Shown here in pieces: positions 58,060 to 64,000 of a stretch of 64,000 nucleotides of DNA; within the stretch, counting starts at the first letter, position 1; each line of letters starts with the position of its first letter. Source of the DNA: Bacillus altitudinis 41KF2b (GTDB lineage Bacteria > Bacillota > Bacilli > Bacillales > Bacillaceae). The DNA lies in the NCBI RefSeq assembly GCF_000691145.1, contig NZ_ASJC01000005.1:282299-346298 (forward strand). Reading direction: 5' to 3'. The notes beneath the pieces were generated by a model that saw only the letters and a program-made list of their open reading frames with translations, did no database searches and was not told the DNA's origin. The translations under genes and the position numbers were made by a program.

Positions 58060-60732
58060 TTATTCGTCTTCTTTGCGAGAAGTAGAATTTGACTGAGTAT
58101 TTGAGCTTTGAGAATTGGCTTTCTCGTCGTCTTTCTTTTTATCTTTATTGGCATCACTCTGTGAGTTGCTGTTTCCATTTGTACTGTCTGAGCCATCACC
58201 ATTTTCGGTATTTCCACCTTGATCTTTTTTATCATCAGGCTTCTGCTCATCAGTGCCACCTTGGTTTTGATTATCATCTGTTTGATCTGTCTGCTCATCA
58301 TCAGGTTGCTGTGGCTCTTCTTCTTCTTTGTTCTCATCATCTGCTTTTTCTTCCTCTTCTTCGTCATCTTTAATGGTGAGGAAAGTAGAAGCCGCTTTAC
58401 TTGTGACATCGTCTACAGTCGCTGTCACTTGGAATTTATAGGTGGATCCTGGCTTTACATCAGAGATGACGGCTTCTTTAGAAGAGCTGTTTTGAATGTC
58501 TTTATAGCCGCCATCATCGACCGCTTGCTTCACATTAAATGTTGCATCTGCATCGTCATCATAACCCCAAGTAAGTGTAATCGATTTTTTCTCTTCATCA
58601 TACACCGCTTTTAAGTCAGATGGTTTGTCAGCTTCTTTCTTTTCATATGTGTCAGAAACTTTTGTTGGGACAGTTCCTTTGACGAAGTATTCCGTTGTCT
58701 TCTTATCACTTGGTGTGTTTGGTCCAGCTAACTTCGCTGGATCTGATCCTTTTTCAACCGTTGCTTCAACGACACTATCTGGTTTTTCAAATGAGCCGCT
58801 TCCATCATCAATTTGAGAAATTAATTTCTGGAAGACAACTTTGGCAACACGTTGTTCATAATCCGTAAGCCACATTTTGCCGTCCGCATCTTTTGAGTTG
58901 CCGATTCCAGTCCACACAGCTGCTGTGTATTGCGGCGTGTAACCGACAAACCATGAATCTTTCGCACCGCCAGAAGGGATGTTGTATTTATTAATATCAT
59001 CTTGTGTAAAGTTGGTTGTACCTGTTTTACCAGCTACTTGAACATTCGGTACTTGTGCGAGTGTACCTGTTCCAGATTGTACAGCAGTTTTCAGCATATC
59101 TGTGATCATAAATGCAGTGTAATCACTCATGGCTGCTTTTGAGTCTGGCGTTAAGTCAAGCTTCGTTCCGTCATTAAATTCAACAGACGTTACAGCATGC
59201 GGTTCATTATAGTATCCGTTGTTACCGAATGCACTAAATGCACCAGCCATTTTAAGAGAAGAGACACCTTCGTCAAATCCGCCGATTGAGTAAGACTCAG
59301 GAATGTCAGAAGGTAAGTCCAAACCTAAGTTATTGGCGAATTGAACAGCATTATCTGTACCAGCTTCTTGGAAAGCTTTTAAAGCAGGGATGTTTCGTGA
59401 TTGTGCCAAAGCACTTCTCATCGACATTTTCCCTAAGTGTCTTCTGTCAAAGTTGTTAATTGGTGTACCGTTAGAGTACGTATAAGGCGCATCATCAATT
59501 TGCTGATATGTTGACCATTTTTTGTTTTCAATTACAGGACCGTAATCTAAAATTGGTTTGATTGTAGATCCCGGCTGGCGTTTTGCATCAGTGGCATAGT
59601 TAAAGCCGCCGGCTGGTACATCACGACCACCGCCAATGGCACGAATTTCACCATTTTTTGTATCTAGCAGGGTGACTCCAGCTTGCATACCTTTCGTAAA
59701 TCCGGCTGAATCCCCATTGATGATGTCATCCAGATGATCCTGTGCTTTTCGATCAAGAGAAGTATAGATTTTTAATCCATCTGTTGATACATCTACTTTG
59801 GCTTTTTTCTGTACTTCTTCCATGACTTCTTCAATATAAGCAGAGTACTTACTTGAGTTTTGACTCTTATATTTATCAGCTGAAACAACTGTTTTGCTGA
59901 CAGGTGTTGCTTTTGCTTCCTCATACTCTTTTTCTGAAATATAGCCTTGTTTTTTCATTAGGCCTAAAACGATATTACGACGTTTTTCCGCTGCCTCTGG
60001 ATGTTTCACTGGGTTATAGGCAGAAGGACTTTGCGGCATACCCGCAAGTGTGGCAGCCTGTGCAACAGTTAGTTTATTTAAATCTGTCACTCCGAAAAAT
60101 TGTTCAGCCGCTTTCCCAACACCATAAGCATAAGGAGAGAAGAAAATACGGTTTAAATACATTTCTAAAATTTCATCTTTAGAGTATTTTTGCTCAAGTT
60201 GAATCGAGAGCCACACTTCCTGTACTTTACGTTTTAACGTCTTTTGATTGTTAAGCAGGGAGTTCTTCACAACCTGCTGTGTAATCGTACTTCCACCTTC
60301 TGCTCCAAAACCGTCCTCGACGTTTGCGACAAGAGCACCGCCAATACGGATAGGATCAATCCCGTGGTGTTTATAAAAACGTGCATCTTCAGTTGCAATA
60401 AACGCATCTTTTACCACGTCGGGTATATCTTTAATCGAGACATACGTTCTTTTTTCCGCCCCGACTTCTGCAAAGACTTTTTTGTCTTTATCGTAAAGTT
60501 TTGAAGAATACGGCGTTTTTAGCTTGCTATCATCAATAGAAGGAGCGCTTGATGCAAAAACGGCAAAAGTTGTGATTCCGGCTACTAAACAAAGAAGACC
60601 GATCACGAGTAAAGATAAAAATATTTTTTTAAATAGACCTGCTTTCTTTTTGCCTTTTTTGTTCTTTTGCTTCTTATTGTTTTCTTGACTTGCTTTACGT
60701 CGCTGTTCACGACTTGTAAATTGATCAGACAT
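58060..60732 (-). CDS. ponA: Penicillin-binding protein 1A/1B PonA
   Basis: Major class A PBP: glycosyltransferase plus transpeptidase for cell-wall synthesis. In 890 residues: a Lys-rich cytoplasmic tail, one membrane helix (about 38-60), GT51 domain (EDARFYKHHGID and GGSTITQQ), and the transpeptidase with PGSTIKP (active-site Ser), AQSRN and KTGTT. A fibronectin III-like domain (about 690-775) and a long Glu/Asp/Lys/Gln/Asn-rich tail (about 780-890) follow. I choose the ATG at 60732, as in B. subtilis; a GTG one codon earlier exists. Follows recU by 19 bases in one operon. Confidence 0.96.
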   Translation of the reverse strand: MSDQFTSREQRRKASQENNKKQKNKKGKKKAGLFKKIFLSLLVIGLLCLVAGITTFAVFASSAPSIDDSKLKTPYSSKLYDKDKKVFAEVGAEKRTYVSIKDIPDVVKDAFIATEDARFYKHHGIDPIRIGGALVANVEDGFGAEGGSTITQQVVKNSLLNNQKTLKRKVQEVWLSIQLEQKYSKDEILEMYLNRIFFSPYAYGVGKAAEQFFGVTDLNKLTVAQAATLAGMPQSPSAYNPVKHPEAAEKRRNIVLGLMKKQGYISEKEYEEAKATPVSKTVVSADKYKSQNSSKYSAYIEEVMEEVQKKAKVDVSTDGLKIYTSLDRKAQDHLDDIINGDSAGFTKGMQAGVTLLDTKNGEIRAIGGGRDVPAGGFNYATDAKRQPGSTIKPILDYGPVIENKKWSTYQQIDDAPYTYSNGTPINNFDRRHLGKMSMRSALAQSRNIPALKAFQEAGTDNAVQFANNLGLDLPSDIPESYSIGGFDEGVSSLKMAGAFSAFGNNGYYNEPHAVTSVEFNDGTKLDLTPDSKAAMSDYTAFMITDMLKTAVQSGTGTLAQVPNVQVAGKTGTTNFTQDDINKYNIPSGGAKDSWFVGYTPQYTAAVWTGIGNSKDADGKMWLTDYEQRVAKVVFQKLISQIDDGSGSFEKPDSVVEATVEKGSDPAKLAGPNTPSDKKTTEYFVKGTVPTKVSDTYEKKEADKPSDLKAVYDEEKKSITLTWGYDDDADATFNVKQAVDDGGYKDIQNSSSKEAVISDVKPGSTYKFQVTATVDDVTSKAASTFLTIKDDEEEEEKADDENKEEEEPQQPDDEQTDQTDDNQNQGGTDEQKPDDKKDQGGNTENGDGSDSTNGNSNSQSDANKDKKKDDEKANSQSSNTQSNSTSRKEDE

Positions 60733-60751
60733 CACATCTCAACCTTTCGTG

Positions 60752-61387
60752 TTAAACCTTTTTCGAACGTAAATGTTGCTTGCTTTCATCCGAAAAATGA
60801 AGTGTCTCCACTACTTTAATATAATCAATTCTTGGCGAATATCCAAGTGTCATGAGGTGGCCTGCTTCCATTAATTCATCTTTGCTAATGGATTTTCGGC
60901 CGTTTTGCTGCTGCCGCTCCCAAAAGAAGAAGAGGTCAGTAGCGGACAAATAATAAACGGAACCAAATGCGGATATAATAACAAAACAAATACCGCCTTG
61001 CTTTTCAACCTGTTTCATATGCTCAATTTGATGGTCGTGGAAATTTTTGAGTGGAAACGAGGTGGTGCTTTTGGTTTCCTTTGCTTCAAAATCGATATAA
61101 CGCCCTTTGTATACCCCGTTGTAGTCTGTTGTGGAGGATTGTTTAAAATAGGCTTCTTTAATGACAGCAGCGCTTCTTTTTGGATAATCCACATTGACAA
61201 TTTGAACAGGGGTAGGCTTTTTATGAATGACTGCGATCCCGTTGACCAAATAGTACTGGTTCGTTTCATTTAAGTCAGCTTCAAGCGTCATCCCGCGGTT
61301 ACTATAAGATGATTCGCCGCTAATTCTTTTTTTTGTCCCAATTTGTTGAATGGGCTGATACGATTTTCCGTTAGGATACCGAATCAT
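60752..61387 (-). CDS. recU: Holliday junction resolvase RecU
   Basis: Resolves Holliday junctions in recombination and chromosome segregation. The 211 residues have [16 protein letters not shown] and the nuclease core YIDFEAKET (about residues 108-116). ATG at the 61387 end, with GGAGG upstream on the reverse strand; a TTG one codon earlier is possible. recU-ponA is the conserved B. subtilis operon. Confidence 0.96.
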   Translation of the reverse strand: MIRYPNGKSYQPIQQIGTKKRISGESSYSNRGMTLEADLNETNQYYLVNGIAVIHKKPTPVQIVNVDYPKRSAAVIKEAYFKQSSTTDYNGVYKGRYIDFEAKETKSTTSFPLKNFHDHQIEHMKQVEKQGGICFVIISAFGSVYYLSATDLFFFWERQQQNGRKSISKDELMEAGHLMTLGYSPRIDYIKVVETLHFSDESKQHLRSKKV

Positions 61388-61433
61388 CAAGTTTCAGCCT
61401 CCTTTTAATGCATTTTGTATTGGAGAGATCACC

Positions 61434-62390
61434 ATGTTGTCACAACAAGAGCACATGATTACCCAGCATATTTTACATGAAACGAAAGCGAAAAATAAGG
61501 ACAATCTGACAAGGACAAATGCGTACAAGCGCTTTTATGACCGTCATCCAGAGATGAAATGGTCTCTGCTTGCTTCTTTTGTCTCCAGAAATGCTGGATG
61601 GTCGATGACAGATTTAAAAGGCGAGCTCTTCCATCCGGGTTTAACGGATCAGCAAGGGCGTCTGTTCTTTACAGCGTATGAAAGAGCGAATTGGCTGATC
61701 TTTTCAGATGCTTACCCGCAGCTTCTCTTGTATGAATGGTCAAAAAGGTGCCGCAAACCTTTATTTCATCTGCTGCCCCATTTCGGTGTGTCACGTTTTA
61801 TGAACGCTGAATGGGAACGATTTTGGCAAAAGCGTGACACAGAGCGATTGCTGCATGCACTCATCATAAATGAACAATATACTATACAATCTCCTATTAT
61901 ACAAAATCCTCTCCTGAAAAAGAATGTTTTTCACTCGATTCAATATCTTTTCAGCGAGTGGGCACATTTTCAAACCGTCGTTTTTCCGACAATAGACGGG
62001 CATTTGTATGGGTTAACCATACGAAAGTTTTCCCAAGTAAAAGAGCGCATTACGTTAGGGAAAAAACTAGCAAAACTATTGTTTCGAGCCGATTTGTTTT
62101 CGGATTTTTATCATTTTTTACATACCGTGCCGCATACGGGATCTCGATTTGATTTTGAACCGTTTTTAGGGATTGCGCGAAGGTCAAGCCCTTTCCTCAG
62201 AACGGTGTATCCAGTCATGACACATTCATTAGACGATCGAAGGGAAGATTGGTTTCAAAAGAAATTGAGTCCATCCTTGTTTGAAGCAGAGCGTTTACCA
62301 AAACAAATTGAGCTGACCGACTGGTATTTTCATAAAAAAAGGCAGCTTCGTTTTCTTTTCTCATTAGAACACTATTTTTTGCATAAATAA
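61434..62390 (+). CDS. yppC: YppC, DUF2515 protein
   Basis: A 318-residue basic, aromatic-rich protein without a signal peptide. Conserved stretches include RTNAYKRFYDRHPEMKWSLLA (about residues 23-43) and LPHFGVSRFMN. Function unknown; divergent from recU as in B. subtilis. GGAGAGATCACC precedes ATG 61434. Confidence 0.87.
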   Translation: MLSQQEHMITQHILHETKAKNKDNLTRTNAYKRFYDRHPEMKWSLLASFVSRNAGWSMTDLKGELFHPGLTDQQGRLFFTAYERANWLIFSDAYPQLLLYEWSKRCRKPLFHLLPHFGVSRFMNAEWERFWQKRDTERLLHALIINEQYTIQSPIIQNPLLKKNVFHSIQYLFSEWAHFQTVVFPTIDGHLYGLTIRKFSQVKERITLGKKLAKLLFRADLFSDFYHFLHTVPHTGSRFDFEPFLGIARRSSPFLRTVYPVMTHSLDDRREDWFQKKLSPSLFEAERLPKQIELTDWYFHKKRQLRFLFSLEHYFLHK

Positions 62391-62415
62391 AAAGCAGGGG
62401 GTACCTGCTTTTTTT
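62389..62415. terminator. Bidirectional terminator between yppC and sspM
   Basis: AAAAAGCAGG-type arm pairs with CCTGCTTTTT; T tracts on both sides. It touches both stop codons. Confidence 0.85.
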
Positions 62416-62518
62416 ACGTGGATGGACGGTTAGGGCCGCCGAGCTTTTTATCAAGCTGATCTGTACTGTTTTCTTTCCCTTTTGTTTTTTGCTCTTTTGG
62501 TGCTTGCTGCTTTTTCAT
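62414..62518 (-). CDS. sspM: Small acid-soluble spore protein SspM
   Basis: A 34-residue minor spore core protein ending DKKLGGPNRPST, a close match to the SspM C-terminus; the N-terminal half is Lys/Gln-rich. The ATG at 62518 has the strong AAAGGAGGT site just upstream on the reverse strand. A well-spaced SigG promoter precedes it. The gene is too short for most ORF cutoffs. Confidence 0.92.
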   Translation of the reverse strand: MKKQQAPKEQKTKGKENSTDQLDKKLGGPNRPST

Positions 62519-62539
62519 GATATCTACCTCCTTTGTCCT

Positions 62540-62569
62540 TAGAATTTACACAATCGGACGCGATCATAC
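62540..62569 (-). promoter_or_regulatory. SigG promoter of sspM
   Basis: Reverse strand: GTATG (62565-62569) fits gHATR. An 18-base spacer follows, then AATTCTA (62540-62546), which fits six of seven CATnHTA positions. SigG control is expected for ssp genes. Confidence 0.75.
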
Positions 62570-62711
62570 AAAGAAGGACAAGCACGTGTCGAAATGGAAG
62601 AAATTGCGCTTATCTTCACTTAGATTGGCGATTTAGTTCTAGTTTTGTCATGTATGAAGGAGGGAGTAAAAGAAAAGAGAATGTAACGAGAGATGATAAA
62701 GGAGGAATCTG

Positions 62712-62948
62712 ATGATGAGCGAATTTGTATCAAAAGAATCCATTATGCAGTTGTTAGAGGAAATTGAGCGAAAGATTGATGCGGTGGAAGAAGAACTGTC
62801 TTTAGCTGTCAAAAAAACAAAAAACGCTGCCGTAGAGGAGCAAGAACAAATCATTGACCGTCTTGAATCTGAAGTGAAGGAATGTGAATTGAAAATTCAT
62901 GCAGCAGAGTATAAGCTGGCGGCAAGACCCGCATATCACGCCGGATAG
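62712..62948 (+). CDS. yppD: YppD protein
   Basis: A 78-residue, Glu/Lys-rich, probably coiled-coil protein (about residues 8-68, heptad-like SIMQLLEEIERKID...). Function unknown. AAAGGAGGA precedes ATG 62712; ATG 62715 is equally possible. Position and size match B. subtilis yppD (81 residues). Confidence 0.78.
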   Translation: MMSEFVSKESIMQLLEEIERKIDAVEEELSLAVKKTKNAAVEEQEQIIDRLESEVKECELKIHAAEYKLAARPAYHAG

Positions 62949-63006
62949 CTTTTCTATTTGAGCAATAAGTAAACGTTTGATAGGATGGTTCATAGAGGTG
63001 AACACT

Positions 63007-63378
63007 TTGGATAATCAAACATTACTTAAACATACACAAGAGTTGATCACATGGATCGAAGAAGCATACGAGCAGTACCTAAAGGGAAAGGCAGAAGAGG
63101 AATACCCAGTTTATGATTTTTACAACGATATTCAACCGGCCGTTGTCAAATTTGATCAGCAAATGGAAGAGTGGCTTACTGCTGCTACCTCATTTATTCA
63201 TCAGGCCAAACCTAGATACTTACATCAAGAACAGCTTGAAGCCGTCCAAGAAAATGGAAAAGAGGTTGTGCTGCAATCTTATTTTGGCAAACAGCATGCA
63301 CCTCGTGTGAAAAATTTAGTTGAATCAGTGATTTATACACTGAACCTTTTAATAGAAGAAATCAACAAACGCAGCTGA
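63007..63378 (+). CDS. yppE: YppE protein (DUF1798)
   Basis: A 123-residue helical-bundle protein of unknown function, same length as B. subtilis YppE. TTG 63007 follows AGAGGTGAA; the longer reading from 62977 would include this ribosome binding site. Contains ELITWIEEAYEQYL and EWLTAATSFIHQAKPRYL. Confidence 0.85.
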   Translation: MDNQTLLKHTQELITWIEEAYEQYLKGKAEEEYPVYDFYNDIQPAVVKFDQQMEEWLTAATSFIHQAKPRYLHQEQLEAVQENGKEVVLQSYFGKQHAPRVKNLVESVIYTLNLLIEEINKRS

Positions 63379-63397
63379 TGAAACAGCCTGCGTTTTT
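63368..63397 (+). terminator. Terminator of yppE
   Basis: AACGCAG pairs with CTGCGTT, with an inner CTG/CAG pair, then TTTTC. The left arm is in the last codons of yppE. Confidence 0.75.
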
Positions 63398-63486
63398 CTT
63401 ATGGCTGCTGTAGGCACATCTTCTGCTACCTGAACATAATATATCATTGACTTCAATATGTTTTCAGAGCGAGAGGAGCGAGATAC

Positions 63487-63939
63487 GTGTTCCCTTATTC
63501 AAACCAGCCATCTTATGAAATGAATCAATTTCAGCAACGGCCTTTTCCGTATCCAGATATGCAGCAGCCTCCGCAGCCTCCAGAATATTTCATGCCCCCA
63601 TATCAAGGTGAAATGAACCAGCCGCCGTCTGCAGGCTATCAGCCGCCTTTTGGATATCAGGAAAACTTCCAGCCTTATCAGCCGCAGCCTGAAGCAATGA
63701 ATCAGCCGCCAATGCAGCCGCCGGGCATGATGCCTATGCAGCAGCCTATGAATCCTTATCCTTTGCCAAGGCCGCAAAAACAGCAATCATCTCAATTTAA
63801 AAGTGTGCTGTCACAATTTAAAAAAACGAATGGGCAATACGATTTTAATAAAATGTTTGATACTGCTGGACAAATGATGAGTACAATGAATCAAGTGGGC
63901 TCATTGGCGAAAGGATTTACTAGTATTTTTAAAGCATAG
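63487..63939 (+). CDS. yppG: YppG-like Pro/Gln-rich protein
   Basis: A 150-residue protein. The first ~100 residues are Pro/Gln/Met/Tyr-rich ([23 protein letters not shown]), as in spore coat proteins; the last ~45 are conserved and helical ([20 protein letters not shown]). GTG 63487 follows AGAGGAG. A coat role is suggested by composition only. Followed by two hairpins. Confidence 0.83.
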   Translation: MFPYSNQPSYEMNQFQQRPFPYPDMQQPPQPPEYFMPPYQGEMNQPPSAGYQPPFGYQENFQPYQPQPEAMNQPPMQPPGMMPMQQPMNPYPLPRPQKQQSSQFKSVLSQFKKTNGQYDFNKMFDTAGQMMSTMNQVGSLAKGFTSIFKA

Positions 63940-63942
63940 CAA

Positions 63943-63970
63943 AACCCAATAGATATACATCTATTGGGTT
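63943..63970 (+). terminator. First hairpin after yppG
   Basis: AACCCAATAGAT pairs perfectly with ATCTATTGGGTT across four bases. The T tract is short. Confidence 0.65.
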
Positions 63971-63973
63971 CAG

Positions 63974-64000
63974 GCTGTCGAGAAAATCTCGACAGCTTTA
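63974..64000 (+). terminator. Second hairpin at the window end
   Basis: GCTGTCGAG pairs with CTCGACAGC across five bases, then TTTA where the window stops. It may belong to a gene beyond the edge on the other strand. Confidence 0.6.

Noticed and set aside
58219..58614. Hydrophobic 131-residue forward ORF opposite ponA
   Set aside because: The apparent membrane protein is the complement of the Glu/Asp/Lys-rich PonA tail, which always reads as Phe/Leu/Ile-rich on the other strand.

Overview
The window is chromosomal DNA of a low-GC, spore-forming Firmicute of the genus Bacillus. Gene order is nearly the Bacillus subtilis order from gudB to yppG. Proteins such as SpoIVA, AsnS and RecU look close to, but clearly diverged from, my memory of the B. 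subtilis 168 sequences. That fits a neighbouring species, most likely the B. pumilus / B. safensis / B. altitudinis group. The species call is inference. I see no rRNA, tRNA, CRISPR array, prophage or insertion sequence.

Layout. (1) 1-9.9 kb: glutamate dehydrogenase gudB, bacillithiol-disulfide reductase ypdA, the RsiW protease prsW, the germination pair sleB-ypeB, the c-di-GMP receptor ypfA/motI, ypfB, cmk, the S1-domain gene ypfD and isopentenyl-diphosphate isomerase fni. (2) 9.9-18 kb: a small reverse-strand gene (ypzI) in a structured intergenic region, the yphA-yphB-ypzH group, the GTPase der, gpsA, yphE-yphF, the coat ATPase spoIVA and the nucleoid protein hbs. (3) 18-35.7 kb: the folate/menaquinone/aromatic supraoperon (folE-mtrB, hepS-menH-hepT, ndk, cheR, aroF-aroB-aroH, trpEDCFBA, hisC-tyrA-aroE). 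mtrB encodes TRAP, and its RNA target, a run of GAG/TAG triplets plus a terminator, lies ahead of trpE about 7 kb downstream. (4) 35.9-42.9 kb: ypiA, ypiB (reoY), ypiF, the menaquinol:cytochrome c reductase operon qcrABC, ypjA-ypjB and reverse-strand ypjC. (5) 43-51 kb: ypjD-dapB-mgsA-bshB1-bshA-cca-birA and panB-panC-panD, tightly packed. (6) 51-64 kb: dinG, ypmA-ypmB, asnS, dnaD-nth-ypoC, reverse-strand recU-ponA, yppC, reverse-strand sspM, yppD, yppE and yppG.

How the genes work together. The central block supplies chorismate and its products: tryptophan, tyrosine/phenylalanine precursors and, through menH with heptaprenyl diphosphate synthase HepS/HepT, menaquinone. Menaquinone feeds the Qcr complex encoded a few kilobases further on. 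mgsA-bshB1-bshA sits with an aldehyde- and thiol-detoxification theme, and ypdA recycles bacillithiol disulfide. Several genes serve sporulation or germination (sleB, ypeB, spoIVA, yphB, ypjB, ypzI, sspM, probably yppG).

Two genes too short for a 60-residue ORF cutoff were found by reading the reverse strand: ypzI (10022-10153) and sspM (62414-62518). Each has a strong Shine-Dalgarno sequence and a SigG-like promoter. A third, ypmA (53959-54129), was found on the forward strand. Departures from B. subtilis 168 include a gudB without the inactivating three-codon duplication, no aspB between ypmB and asnS, and no yppF between yppE and yppG. I found no clearly novel multi-gene system. The least understood candidates are the YphA/YphB/YpzH membrane group, two structured intergenic RNAs (about 9880-10023 and 14500-14634), and a local hairpin that folds the trpE ribosome binding site.
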